A DNA stretch of 23,662 nucleotides, from the NCBI GenBank assembly GCA_019416285.1, contig DXXM01000044.1, forward strand, positions 1 to 23,662, written 5' to 3'. Both the position numbers and the translations under genes were made by a program. The notes under the pieces are model-generated. The model had not been told where the DNA came from, made no database searches, and worked only from the letters and a program-made list of their open reading frames with translations. This document shows, piece by piece, positions 14,705 through 23,630 of this stretch; the first letter of the stretch is position 1; each line of letters opens with the position of its first letter. Origin of the DNA: Bacteroidales bacterium (lineage in GTDB: Bacteria; Bacteroidota; Bacteroidia; Bacteroidales; Muribaculaceae).

Positions 14705-17548
14705 ATGATGAAAGCTAAATCACGACTGATGTCGGCCGCACTCCTTATTGTGCTCATGCTGCTGCCGGGCATCGTCAGGGCTCAGGGCAACAATCCGATG
14801 CTCCAGCCTCTTCCTGTCGACACCGCTGTGCGTATCGGCAAATTACCTAACGGTCTGACCTACTATATCCGCCACAATGAATACCCCAAGGGCCAGGCGG
14901 ATTTCTACATCGCCCAGAACGTCGGTTCGATTCTTGAGGATGACAACCAGCGTGGTCTCGCCCACTTCCTTGAACACATGTGTTTCAACGGCACCACCAA
15001 TTACCCCGACAATCTCCTCCGCGACTGGCTTGAGTCAATCGGCGTGAAATTCGGCGCCAACCTCAACGCCGCAACCGGTGTCGACGAAACCATCTACAAT
15101 ATCAACAACGTGCCCGTGACCCGCGAAAGCGTCCAGGACTCCTGCCTCCTTATCCTCCACGACTGGGCCAACGACCTCACGCTCGACCCCAAGGAAATCG
15201 ACAAGGAGCGCGGTGTGATTCACGAGGAGTGGCGCCGCACCACACAGGGGCAGATGCGCATCATCGAGAAACTTCTCCCCATCATCTACCCCACTACCAA
15301 ATACGGCCACCGTCTGCCTATCGGCACAATGGAAGTTGTCGACAACTTCCCCTATCAGGCTCTGCGCGACTATTATGAAAAGTGGTACCGTCCCGACCTT
15401 CAGGCCGTGGTGGTTGTCGGCGACATCGACGTTGACCGCATTGAGGGCAAAATCAAAGAGATGTTCTCGTCAATCGAAATGCCTGCGAACCCCGCCGAGC
15501 GCGTCTACGAGCCGGTTCCCGACCACAAAGGCACCATCTATGCCGTCGGCAGTGACCCCGAGCAGAAAAACCTCATCGCCCAGATGATGTTTATCTCCGA
15601 CCCCATGCCCGACGACATGAAGAACACTCCCCTCTACTATGCCAACAGCTACATCCAGCAGATGATTGCCTCGATGCTCAACAACCGTCTCGGCGAGATT
15701 TCATCCAAACCCGACTCCCCCTTCGCAGGCGCAAGCACAGGTTTCGGCGGCTTCTTTGTATCCTCGAAGGTCAAGGACGCCTTCACCGGTTCACTCGCCG
15801 CCAAGGGCAACGACATTGTGGAGCCTCTCAAGGCAGTCTACCGCGAAATCCTCCGTGCGCAGCGCGGCGGATTCTCACAGAGCGAATATGACCGCGCACG
15901 CAGCGAATACCTCTCGTCAATCGAGCGCATCTACAACAACCGCGCCACCCGCGAGAACGGTTCTTTCGTAAACGAATATGTAAGCAACTTCACTGACAAG
16001 GAGCCCATCCCCGGCATCGACGTCGAATGGCCCCTCATCCAGCAGATTGCAAACTCCCTCCCCATCCAGGCCATCAACCAGGCTTTCGCGCAGACCATCA
16101 CCCCAGACAACCGCGTGCTCATGGTGCTCTCACCCGAAGGCGAGGGCTACACTCTGCCCACCGAACAGCAGCTTGCTGACGCTCTCGCGTCAGTCGATGG
16201 TGAAAACATCGAGGCTTTCGTCGACGAGATGAAATCCGAGCCCCTCATACCCTCCGAGCCCAAAGCTGGCAGCGTGACATCGACTGTCGACAACGCCAAG
16301 TGGGGTACTACCGAATGGACCCTCTCAAACGGCGCTAAGGTTATCGTCAAGCAGACCAAATTCAAAGAGGATGAGATTCTATTCTCAGCCTACGCCAAAG
16401 GCGGCTATGCCGATTATCCCGCTGAATACGACAATACTATCATCTTCCTGTCGGCAGCCATGGAATCCTACGGCCTCGGCTCATACTCGAATACTGACCT
16501 CAGCAAGTACACAGCCGGCAAGCAGGCCTCTCTCGGTATCAGCTTCGGCGACTACAGCCGCTCGATGGGCGGTTCGGCCACTCCCAAGGACCTCCCCACA
16601 CTCATGGAGCTCATCTACATGGGATTCAAGGACATCGAATTTACTGAAGATGAGTTCACAGCGCTTCAGAAAGCCTACAGCGGCATCCTCGCCAACCAGG
16701 AGAAGAGCCCCGAATACATCTTCAACAAAAACCTCATGAGCGCTCTCTATGATTCTCCCCGCCACCACATGCTCACCTCCGAGATTGTCGAAGGCGCATC
16801 GCGCGAAAAGGCCATCGAAATTGCCCATGCCATGACAGCCAACGCCGCTGACTGGACATTCGTGTTCGTCGGCAACGTTGATCCCGCCGTCCTCAAGCCC
16901 CTCGCTGAAAAATACATCGCATCTCTTCCCGGCAATCCCAAGACCGCTGTAAAGGAAGTCAAGACCTACAATCCCGCACTCTTCATGAACGGCGGCGACA
17001 AGACCGACACCTTCACCACCCAGATGTCAACTCCCCAGACCCACGTGGCCATCATCGAGAGCGGCGACATGGAATATACTCCGAAAAACTCCATGCTTTC
17101 ATCTATCGTAGGCCAGATTCTCACCAACCGCCTCATCAAGACAGTGCGCGAGGACATGGGAGCAGTCTACTCTATCGGTGCCGGTGGTCAGCTTGACCGC
17201 GCAGGCCTCCGTCCCGCATCAGTGATGACCTCATTCCCGATGAAACCGGAAATGAAGGGTGAGGTACTTCCCTTCATCAAGGGCCAGTTCGAGGCCATGG
17301 CCAAGAACGTGACTGCCGAGGAGCTCAATCCTGTCAAGGAATACATGGTTAAAGTGGCTACCGAAAGCAAGGAGAAGAACAATCCCTGGCGTCAGGCCAT
17401 CGTCGGCACCCTTGTCAACGGCGTGGATACCTTCAACGGCAATGTCGACGTAATCAACTCGATTACCGTGCAGGATGTCATGGACTACATGAAGGCCCTC
17501 AACGCACAGGGCAACTACCGTGTCGTCATCCTCGACCCCGCCCAATAA
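14705..17548 (+). CDS. Secreted M16 family zinc metalloprotease (pitrilysin type)
   Basis: This 947-residue exported protease begins with a signal peptide (LMSAALLIVLMLLPGIVRAQ, cleavage near residue 26). The N-terminal M16 domain carries the inverted zinc motif HFLEH (His87, Glu90, His91), with the distal ligand Glu168 in DKERGVIHEEW about 77 residues later. A second M16-like half (~520-947) lacks a zinc motif and should complete the peptide-binding clam shell. Its late motif REDMGAVYSIGAGGQ is typical of the C-terminal substrate-contacting segment. Such two-half proteins of ~930-950 residues are common in Bacteroidetes and are predicted to degrade peptides in the periplasm. No promoter box is clear in the 99-bp leader. 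A strong terminator follows. Confidence 0.93.
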   Translation: MMKAKSRLMSAALLIVLMLLPGIVRAQGNNPMLQPLPVDTAVRIGKLPNGLTYYIRHNEYPKGQADFYIAQNVGSILEDDNQRGLAHFLEHMCFNGTTNYPDNLLRDWLESIGVKFGANLNAATGVDETIYNINNVPVTRESVQDSCLLILHDWANDLTLDPKEIDKERGVIHEEWRRTTQGQMRIIEKLLPIIYPTTKYGHRLPIGTMEVVDNFPYQALRDYYEKWYRPDLQAVVVVGDIDVDRIEGKIKEMFSSIEMPANPAERVYEPVPDHKGTIYAVGSDPEQKNLIAQMMFISDPMPDDMKNTPLYYANSYIQQMIASMLNNRLGEISSKPDSPFAGASTGFGGFFVSSKVKDAFTGSLAAKGNDIVEPLKAVYREILRAQRGGFSQSEYDRARSEYLSSIERIYNNRATRENGSFVNEYVSNFTDKEPIPGIDVEWPLIQQIANSLPIQAINQAFAQTITPDNRVLMVLSPEGEGYTLPTEQQLADALASVDGENIEAFVDEMKSEPLIPSEPKAGSVTSTVDNAKWGTTEWTLSNGAKVIVKQTKFKEDEILFSAYAKGGYADYPAEYDNTIIFLSAAMESYGLGSYSNTDLSKYTAGKQASLGISFGDYSRSMGGSATPKDLPTLMELIYMGFKDIEFTEDEFTALQKAYSGILANQEKSPEYIFNKNLMSALYDSPRHHMLTSEIVEGASREKAIEIAHAMTANAADWTFVFVGNVDPAVLKPLAEKYIASLPGNPKTAVKEVKTYNPALFMNGGDKTDTFTTQMSTPQTHVAIIESGDMEYTPKNSMLSSIVGQILTNRLIKTVREDMGAVYSIGAGGQLDRAGLRPASVMTSFPMKPEMKGEVLPFIKGQFEAMAKNVTAEELNPVKEYMVKVATESKEKNNPWRQAIVGTLVNGVDTFNGNVDVINSITVQDVMDYMKALNAQGNYRVVILDPAQ

Positions 17549-17622
17549 CATTGCAGACTTCAACTGACATTCATCTTCCCGGCGGCCATACCCGGTGGGT
17601 GAGTGAAAGATAAAACCTCTGC

Positions 17623-17668
17623 GGAGCGTGACGCTGAATCGGCGTCGCGCTCCTTTTTTTGTTTTTTT
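17623..17668 (+). terminator. Rho-independent terminator after the M16 protease
   Basis: GGAGCGTGACGC (17623-17634) pairs with GCGTCGCGCTCC (17642-17653) with one G-U pair and a 7-nt loop. TTTTTTTGTTTTTTT follows directly. Confidence 0.93.
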
Positions 17669-17734
17669 AATTAAAAATTTATTTTCAGGCTTTGTTTTTA
17701 TATTGCAATTTTAGGCTTTTTATTTCCAAAATGC

Positions 17735-17742
17735 TAACTTTG
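17735..17742 (+). promoter_or_regulatory. Putative -7 box for malQ
   Basis: TAACTTTG lies 31 bp before the malQ ATG at 17774. The region upstream is AT-rich, and no clean TTTG box at 19-21 bp was found. Confidence 0.55.
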
Positions 17743-17773
17743 CCTATAAAATATATCATATTATATCATACTT

Positions 17774-20452
17774 ATGAAACTTACCTTTACCGTCAATTAC
17801 CACACCGAATGGGGTGAATCGCTCTTTCTGACAGGCTCCGCCCTCGCTTTGGGCGAGAATGACCTGGCGCGCGCCGTCCCCATGCGTCTCGTAGGTTCCG
17901 AGACATGGACCGTATTCGTCGAGATTCCCGACACGGTCCGGGAATTTACATACAGCTACATAGTCCGTCACGACAACGGTTATGTCAAGCGCGAATGGAG
18001 CAAAGCCCGCGTGTTCCGTCACAGCGCCGACACCCATGTTTTCGATATTCTTGACCGCTGGCAGGACCAGCCCTGGGACAAGCCATATTACAGCAGCGCG
18101 TTCACCGACTGCATCTGCAAGCGCGCCGACCGCAGCGCGGCCGTCCTTCCCTCGGCAGGCATGCTCACGCTGTCAGTCGACGCTCCGATGATTGCGCCCG
18201 ACGAGATTGTGGCCGTCAGCGGCGAGGCCGAGGTCTTCGGCGAATGGGACGTGAAGAAAGCCGTCCGCATGACCGACGCCGACTATCCCACCTGGACCGC
18301 AAACATTCCCCTGGCAGGTATCGGCTCCGGTACAGACTATAAGTTTCTCATTCTCAAGAAATCGACCGGTGAAGTAGTTGCCTGGGAAGGACGCGACAAC
18401 CGCCATATCGACATCGAGATTTCCCGTCCCGACGAGTCAGTAATCGATGCCGGACAGCGTCTTGTCAATCCTCTCGCGCCCTGGCGCGGTGCGGGCGTGG
18501 CCATTCCGGTGTTCTCGCTCCGCAGCGAGGAGGATTTCGGCGTCGGCGATTTCCTCGACCTGAAACTCATGATTGACTGGGCCGCACAGACCCGTCAGAA
18601 CTTCGTCCAGCTCCTGCCTATCAACGACACCACCATGACCGGCACCTGGACTGACTCATATCCCTACAACGCCAACTCGACATTCGCGCTCCACCCGATG
18701 TATCTCCGTCTCCCGGCCATGGGTCGTCTCCACAACGAGGAGCGCCAGCGCTACTTCGACGAGCTCGGACGCGAGCTCAACCGTCTGCCGCAGGTCGACT
18801 ACGAGCGTGTCAACAATGCCAAGAACGAATTTACACGCGAGCTCTTCGCTCAGGACGGCGAGGCTGTCATGGCCACCGACGAGTTCAAGGCTTTCTTCAG
18901 CAAAAACGCATCATGGCTCACACCCTACGCCGCCTTCTGTGTGCTCCGCGACCTCAACGGGACCGCCGACATGTCGAAGTGGGGTGAATATGCCGTCTAC
19001 GACGAAGCTAAAATCAGCGACTTCATCACCCGCCACAGCCACGACATAAACTACGTCTACTACATCCAGTATTACCTTGACAAGCAGATGCGCGAGGTGC
19101 ACGACTACGCCCACTCACGCAGCGTGGCCATCAAGGGCGATATACCCATCGGCATCTCACGCACAAGTGTCGACGCCTGGATTTCACCCCGCCTCTTCAA
19201 CCTCGACTGCCAGGCCGGAGCGCCGCCGGACGACTTCTCCGTGCTCGGTCAGAACTGGGGTTTCCCGACCTACAACTGGGAAGAGATGTCGAAAGACGGA
19301 TTCGCATGGTGGAAGGCCCGCTTCCGCAAGATGGCAGAGTATTTCGACGCCTACCGCATAGACCATGTGCTCGGATTCTTCCGCATCTGGCAAATCCCGA
19401 TGAATGCCGTCCACGGTCTGCTCGGAGTATTCAACCGCGCCCTCCCCTACACCCCCGACGAACTCCGCAACAGCTACGATTTCTGGCTTGATGTTGACCG
19501 TCAGACCCGTCCCTTCATCATGGACTATATGCTCGGCCAGTTCTTCGGCGACTACACCGACGAATGCCGCGAGCGCTTCCTCATTGATGAGGGCTACGGC
19601 CGCTACCGTCTGCGCGACGAGTTCAACACCCAGCGCAAGGTGGTGGACTACTTCGCCGGTCAGGAGAAAAACGACAAGAACAATAAAATCTGCAATGCCC
19701 TCCTCGGACTCATCGACGATGTGCTCTTCATCGAGGACCCTTACGAGAAAGGCAAATATCATCCGCGCATCTCAGCGCAGTTCACTTTCGCATATCAGGC
19801 TCTCACCGACTATGAGAAGTGGTGCTTCAACCGCATGTATAACGACTTCTTCTACCGTCGCAACAACGACTTCTGGTATGGCAAGGCTATGTGGAAACTT
19901 CCGCCGCTTATCGACGCTACCGACATGCTCGTCTGCGCCGAGGACCTCGGCATGATTCCCGCCTGCGTGCCCGCGGTGATGAACAATCTCGAGATTCTCG
20001 TGCTCGAAATCCAGCGCATGCCCAAGGACCCCAACGCCACCTTCGGCAACACATGGACCTATCCCTACCGCTCGGTCTGCACCACGTCGACACACGACAT
20101 GGACGGAATACGCCGCTGGTGGGAAAGCGACCGCGACGCGACACAGCGCTACTACAACGAAGTGCTCGGCGAGCCCGGTCCCGCACCACAGTATGCCGAA
20201 CCGTGGATTTGTTACCGCATTGTCCGCATGCACCTCCAGTCGCCTTCGATGCTCTGCATCCTCCCCTTGCAGGACTGGCTGTCGATTGACGGAGTGCTCC
20301 GCCGTCAGGATCCGCGCGAGGAGCTTATCAACATCCCCGCAAATCCCCGTCACTACTGGCGCTACCGCATGCACCTGACACTCGAGGACCTCAACGGTCA
20401 GAAGGAATTCAACAACCGCCTCCGCGAAGAAATCACAAATTCCGGCCGATAA
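17774..20452 (+). CDS. malQ: 4-alpha-glucanotransferase with two CBM20 domains (GH77)
   Basis: This 892-residue enzyme transfers alpha-1,4-glucan units in maltose and starch-oligosaccharide metabolism. Two N-terminal starch-binding CBM20 modules (about 1-95 and 125-225) precede the GH77 catalytic barrel (~255-880). The CBMs are marked by GSALALGEND..AVPM and SGEAEVFGEWDVKKAVRM. Catalytic residues are visible: nucleophile Asp530 in YRIDHVLGFFRIW, acid/base Glu723 in VCAEDLGMIP, and the transition-state Asp775 in STHDMDGIRRWW. The CBM20-CBM20-GH77 layout is that of plant DPE2, which uses maltose and a glycan acceptor. No signal peptide is present, so the enzyme is cytosolic. A -7 box precedes it, and a long inverted repeat follows between it and the convergent gene. 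Confidence 0.95.
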   Translation: MKLTFTVNYHTEWGESLFLTGSALALGENDLARAVPMRLVGSETWTVFVEIPDTVREFTYSYIVRHDNGYVKREWSKARVFRHSADTHVFDILDRWQDQPWDKPYYSSAFTDCICKRADRSAAVLPSAGMLTLSVDAPMIAPDEIVAVSGEAEVFGEWDVKKAVRMTDADYPTWTANIPLAGIGSGTDYKFLILKKSTGEVVAWEGRDNRHIDIEISRPDESVIDAGQRLVNPLAPWRGAGVAIPVFSLRSEEDFGVGDFLDLKLMIDWAAQTRQNFVQLLPINDTTMTGTWTDSYPYNANSTFALHPMYLRLPAMGRLHNEERQRYFDELGRELNRLPQVDYERVNNAKNEFTRELFAQDGEAVMATDEFKAFFSKNASWLTPYAAFCVLRDLNGTADMSKWGEYAVYDEAKISDFITRHSHDINYVYYIQYYLDKQMREVHDYAHSRSVAIKGDIPIGISRTSVDAWISPRLFNLDCQAGAPPDDFSVLGQNWGFPTYNWEEMSKDGFAWWKARFRKMAEYFDAYRIDHVLGFFRIWQIPMNAVHGLLGVFNRALPYTPDELRNSYDFWLDVDRQTRPFIMDYMLGQFFGDYTDECRERFLIDEGYGRYRLRDEFNTQRKVVDYFAGQEKNDKNNKICNALLGLIDDVLFIEDPYEKGKYHPRISAQFTFAYQALTDYEKWCFNRMYNDFFYRRNNDFWYGKAMWKLPPLIDATDMLVCAEDLGMIPACVPAVMNNLEILVLEIQRMPKDPNATFGNTWTYPYRSVCTTSTHDMDGIRRWWESDRDATQRYYNEVLGEPGPAPQYAEPWICYRIVRMHLQSPSMLCILPLQDWLSIDGVLRRQDPREELINIPANPRHYWRYRMHLTLEDLNGQKEFNNRLREEITNSGR

Positions 20453-20470
20453 AACCCGTCAGGTAATTTA

Positions 20471-20590
20471 AGGCACAGAAAGACAAGAGGAACAAGAGAT
20501 ACAAAAGAATATAATTCAGCTATATCGAGGTTTAATCCTTTCCGCTGAAAAAACTTTTGTATCTCTTGTTCCTCTTGTCTTTCTGTGCCT
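20471..20590. repeat. Perfect 37-bp inverted repeat between convergent genes
   Basis: Positions 20471-20507 and 20554-20590 are exact reverse complements over 37 bp around a 46-nt loop. The sequence is rich in the theme ACAAGAGGAACAAGAGATAC. The pairing extends imperfectly outward (TCAGGTAATTTA against TCAGGAATTTTC). Lying between the ends of malQ and the TIGR02757 gene, it could end or protect both transcripts, but the stem is far longer than a normal terminator and there is no T-tract. It is related to the repeat at 2774-2817. I read it as a mobile or repetitive palindromic unit. Confidence 0.85.
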
Positions 20591-20608
20591 GAAAATTCCT
20601 GAGATTGG

Positions 20609-21376
20609 TCAGAGTTTCATTCCGATTCCGAAGAGGGCGAAGTCGTAGAGAGTCGGGTCCTCGGGATTGAAGCGGCGCAGATGGCCGGTAACCTCATCAA
20701 CCGAGCGGCGGTCATTGGCCTTGCGTGTGAGCAGTCCGAGTTCACGGGAGATGTCGCCCACATGGACGTCAAGAGGTATATAGAGCTGTGCGGGGGTGAT
20801 TACGTCCCACACACCCATGTCGACAATGCCGTCGTTGCGCACGAGCCAGCGGAGCGCCATGTTGACACGCTTGAGCGCTGTGGTCGAAAGATTCTGCGGC
20901 AGACAGCGCGACGCAAGCTCCGTATTTCCGGGTTCAGTCTCCGCAAGCACACGGTTGATGCCTTCGACCAGCTTCCATGCCGGAGCCTCGGACTCGGCTA
21001 TTGCCTCGGCACGGCCGAAATCCTGAAGCGAGCCGTGGCGGGAATATATCTCGCGGAGTCCGCGCAGATAATGCTTGAGGTGCTGGGTGAAGAATGTGCG
21101 GTGGATATTCTGTCCGTCCGGAAGGTCCTCGTAGCCCTTATCCATCATGTATTTGTAGGGCTGATTGTCCATCAGGGCAAGCAGGCGGTCGCAGTCACGG
21201 CATATCATCCTGCGATTGCCCCAGGCGATGCCGGATGTAAGGAGAGCGGCGAGCTCGATGTCGCGCACATCGGAAAAGCGGCGGGGAAACTGGACGGGGT
21301 CGTCATCAATAAAAGACGGCGAGTTGATTCTCGCCGCCTCTGTGTCAAGAAGATCTTTAAGGTCTCTTTCGGTCAT
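20609..21376 (-). CDS. TIGR02757/DUF2400 family protein
   Basis: This 255-residue protein matches the conserved, uncharacterised TIGR02757 (DUF2400) family. Features are the start ELAALLTSGIAWGNRRMI, the block STTALKRVNMALRWLVRNDG..DMGVW (165-190), and IPLDVHVGDISRELGLLTRK (200-219), followed by DPTLYDFALFGIGM at the end. The LDxHVxRxSxxLGLL pattern resembles the catalytic-Asp loop of HhH-type DNA glycosylases (VDTHV.RV..RLG in endonuclease III). A DNA-repair-like fold is therefore my inference, not established function. The ATG at 21376 was chosen because a longer start at 21433 would overlap the upstream gene by 26 bp and add an untypical N-terminus. It follows the thioredoxin gene by 31 bp, likely as one transcript. 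Confidence 0.85.
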   Translation of the reverse strand: MTERDLKDLLDTEAARINSPSFIDDDPVQFPRRFSDVRDIELAALLTSGIAWGNRRMICRDCDRLLALMDNQPYKYMMDKGYEDLPDGQNIHRTFFTQHLKHYLRGLREIYSRHGSLQDFGRAEAIAESEAPAWKLVEGINRVLAETEPGNTELASRCLPQNLSTTALKRVNMALRWLVRNDGIVDMGVWDVITPAQLYIPLDVHVGDISRELGLLTRKANDRRSVDEVTGHLRRFNPEDPTLYDFALFGIGMKL

Positions 21377-21407
21377 TATATCAAGTGTAATGTTTAAGAA
21401 GTAACTC

Positions 21408-22514
21408 TTAGAATATAACCGAAGCAGTGTCATTTGCAGCCGCGTCAGTTGCCGGGGCTACCATGGCCTGAGGTTCGAAACCGGCCATCGCCTTGTCCAC
21501 ATCATCGATGAGAGCCTGGCTCTGCTTGTCGCGCGACACGATGATGCCTTCCGGATTGATAAGGAGGATACAGGGGATTCCGGAGATGCCGTAGAGATCG
21601 GTGGGGACAGTCTGCGCGTTGATGATGCAGGGCCAGTCGAGACCGTGGCTCTTGATGGCCTTGAGAGTGTTGTCGGGCTCATCCCATACGGCCACACCCA
21701 CTACATCGAGGCCCTTGTCCTTATATTTCGCATAGAGTTCCTTGATGACCTTGGTCTGACGGATGCAGGGGCCGCACCAGCTTGCCCAGAAATCCACGAG
21801 AGTGTAGCGGCCGGGCTTCACATAGTCGCTGAGTTTTTCCTGCTTGCCGTTGTAGGTGACGGTGAAATCCTTATAGTGCTTGCCCTCCGAGGTCTCGGAC
21901 TTGGCGAGGAGATTGGTGCGGATAGCCTGCACGCGCTTTGACTCACCAAGCATCCTGTCGGCTGCGATAGCGGCGTCAAGCTGCGCGAGATCCATGTCGT
22001 AGGCGAGCTGGAGGAAGTAATAGAGGCCGAGGATGCTCCCCTTGTTTTCCTCGTATGCTTTCTTAGGGATAGCCTCATACTCCTTCTGGAGAGCCTCTGC
22101 TTTCACCATCTGAGTAGAATCGTTCTGGTCAATCGCACGGAATTCAGTTACGATTGCCTTCATACGGTCTGTGTAAACATCCATCTTCGCATTGAGAGGA
22201 GTTCCGGAAGCCTTGCCCTCGGGAGAGACTGTCACTTCACCTGACTCCACGATAAAAATCGGGCCACGTCCGCCGTCGACCATCAGTCGGCCGATGAAGG
22301 GAGCGGCGGTGTTGCCTGAAAATTTGGCCTGTCCGTCGGCCACTATGACGGAATCAAGTTTCTGGGAACCATCCCAGTCGTAGAGATATGCCATCGTATT
22401 GTTTTTCTCGGCAGGAACATTGGCAACTACGGTGTAGTTGGACTGGGCCCTGAGCCCACAGGCGCTCACGGTCAGCATAGCGGCCGAAAGCACAAAAGTC
22501 GATTTGATTTTCAT
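21408..22514 (-). CDS. TlpA-like thioredoxin with DUF4369 domain
   Basis: This 368-residue exported protein has an N-terminal signal. TVSAC at 15-19 could be a lipobox (Cys19), or signal peptidase I could cut after Ala23. A DUF4369-type beta domain (~27-115) precedes a helical linker (~115-205) and a C-terminal AhpC/TSA-thioredoxin domain (~212-345). The redox motif WCGPC has Cys247 and Cys250, and a later GISGIPCILLI contains the cis-Pro of the fold. This architecture is typical of Bacteroidetes periplasmic disulphide reductases, which keep envelope proteins or cytochromes reduced. The Ala/Asp-rich tail after ~345 is not conserved in type. It leads a two-gene operon with the TIGR02757 gene, from a well-formed promoter at 22540-22571. 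Confidence 0.92.
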   Translation of the reverse strand: MKIKSTFVLSAAMLTVSACGLRAQSNYTVVANVPAEKNNTMAYLYDWDGSQKLDSVIVADGQAKFSGNTAAPFIGRLMVDGGRGPIFIVESGEVTVSPEGKASGTPLNAKMDVYTDRMKAIVTEFRAIDQNDSTQMVKAEALQKEYEAIPKKAYEENKGSILGLYYFLQLAYDMDLAQLDAAIAADRMLGESKRVQAIRTNLLAKSETSEGKHYKDFTVTYNGKQEKLSDYVKPGRYTLVDFWASWCGPCIRQTKVIKELYAKYKDKGLDVVGVAVWDEPDNTLKAIKSHGLDWPCIINAQTVPTDLYGISGIPCILLINPEGIIVSRDKQSQALIDDVDKAMAGFEPQAMVAPATDAAANDTASVIF

Positions 22515-22539
22515 AAAATAGCGTTATTGTCTTGTGGGA

Positions 22540-22571
22540 CAAAAGTACGCAAAATCCACAAAAGAGCCAAA
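22540..22571 (-). promoter_or_regulatory. Promoter of the tlpA-like gene
   Basis: On the minus strand, TTTG (22568-22571), a 20-bp spacer and TACTTTTG (22540-22547) match the Bacteroidetes consensus. The start at 22514 is 25 bp beyond the -7 box. Confidence 0.75.
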
Positions 22572-22609
22572 TATACAACCAAAGACTGTAAGTCTACATG
22601 AATACTATA

Positions 22610-22870
22610 TTAACTGATACACAAAGCTTGTAAAATATACAATCCGATACCAGCGATAACGATTGCCAATATCATAAAGACAGAATATAGATAGCATTTC
22701 TGTCTAATACCTATAAAAAACAGGTATAACATAAGACATGAGAATAGTATATATGCAATCCATAAATATATCATTTTAGGCAACAAAAAGAGCCCTACTA
22801 AAAATGACATTGATACAATATATGCAAATATACTAAATGTCTTGAAATTATGGAATTGAGGCCTTTTCAT
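22610..22870 (-). CDS. Small three-helix membrane protein
   Basis: This 86-residue product has a short basic N-terminus (MKRPQFHNFK) and three hydrophobic helices, at about 11-30, 33-54 and 60-82. The pieces include VSMSFLVGLFLLP and VFMILAIVIAGIGLYIL. No conserved motif or family is recognised. The gene is AT-rich and starts only 3 bp after the stop of the broken lipoprotein gene, so both were probably translated from one mRNA. Its intact frame contrasts with the damaged neighbour. A role alongside that lipoprotein at the membrane is only a guess from the linkage. Confidence 0.65.
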   Translation of the reverse strand: MKRPQFHNFKTFSIFAYIVSMSFLVGLFLLPKMIYLWIAYILFSCLMLYLFFIGIRQKCYLYSVFMILAIVIAGIGLYILQALCIS

Positions 22871-22873
22871 AAC

Positions 22874-23596
22874 TTATAGGAATACACCTGTCCGTTCACA
22901 CCAACGATATTTTGCCATAGCATCCACTACTGTAGCAAGGTCTGTTGTACTAATATTATAAATGGCGAAGCCTTCTCCGGCAGGACCTCCCATGGCTCCT
23001 CCCATAGCAGCATCCACAAAGTCAACAACAAGCATACCGCCAAGCTCCAAAGCGAGCATATCCTTGCAGCCAAAAGACCTTGAAGGAAGTAATGAGACTC
23101 CATATGTATACTCATCAAAATAGGCAGCAATGCCAATAATCATATTTTTCAATGATTCAGGCATATTTTCAATATTCTTTAATAACTCAACTTTATTATG
23201 TCCTCCCATCTCAAAATAATAATTTGTTACTGATATGAAATTTTCCACTGTTTCTGAAGGATACTCCATTACCAAATTATCAATAGCATTGTCATACCGA
23301 GTTTCAAAATCATAATCTTCAGAAACCGGATAAACGATTTTTAAACTGTCTATTTTTTCAGTTGAAAGGGATAATAGAAAAGCTAAAAGACTTTTTTCTT
23401 CACTTCTTGAATTTTTAGATTCGTTTCTAATAATTCAAGTAATTCATTAGACTTGGAAGATGCAAGAATATAATAGTCAGAATACAATTTCAAGTCTGCT
23501 TTAGATTGTTTTAAAAAAAATGCCTTCATCAGAAGAACAACCAAAGAATAGGATGGAAAGGAAAATACCTCCAAATAGTAGAAACGTTTTATTCAT
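22874..23596 (-). pseudogene. Lipoprotein gene with two compensating frameshifts
   Basis: The ATG at 23596 starts a lipoprotein signal (MNKTFLLFGGIFLSILFFGC, then SSDEG; lipid Cys20). That frame stops after 31 codons at 23501. The reading moves to a second frame within an 8-bp T-run (plus-strand A-run 23513-23520), giving FLKQSKADLKLYSDYYI to about 23395. It returns to the first frame at a 6-bp A-run (plus-strand T-run 23392-23397) and stays open to the stop at 22874. Removing one T and adding one A restores a 240-residue lipoprotein with no internal stop. The C-terminal part contains a Gly-rich hydrophobic segment, LGGMLVVDFVDAAMGGAMGGPAG (near 22970-23040). The family is not recognised. Sequencing error in homopolymers is a real alternative to gene decay. 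A TATTTTTG box at 23623-23630 precedes the start. Confidence 0.75.
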
Positions 23597-23622
23597 AATA
23601 ATATTTTTTATAAGTAACTATT

Positions 23623-23630
23623 CAAAAATA
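23623..23630 (-). promoter_or_regulatory. Putative -7 box of the frameshifted lipoprotein gene
   Basis: The minus strand reads TATTTTTG, 26 bp before the ATG at 23596. No TTTG box at the standard spacing is visible before the window ends. Confidence 0.45.

Noticed and set aside
19184..20374. Long minus-strand frames inside malQ
   Set aside because: They are shadows produced by GC-rich codon use of the GH77 gene, whose catalytic residues are all on the plus strand.
21377..21433. Longer start for the TIGR02757 gene
   Set aside because: It overlaps the end of the tlpA-like gene, and the extension is unlike the family N-terminus.
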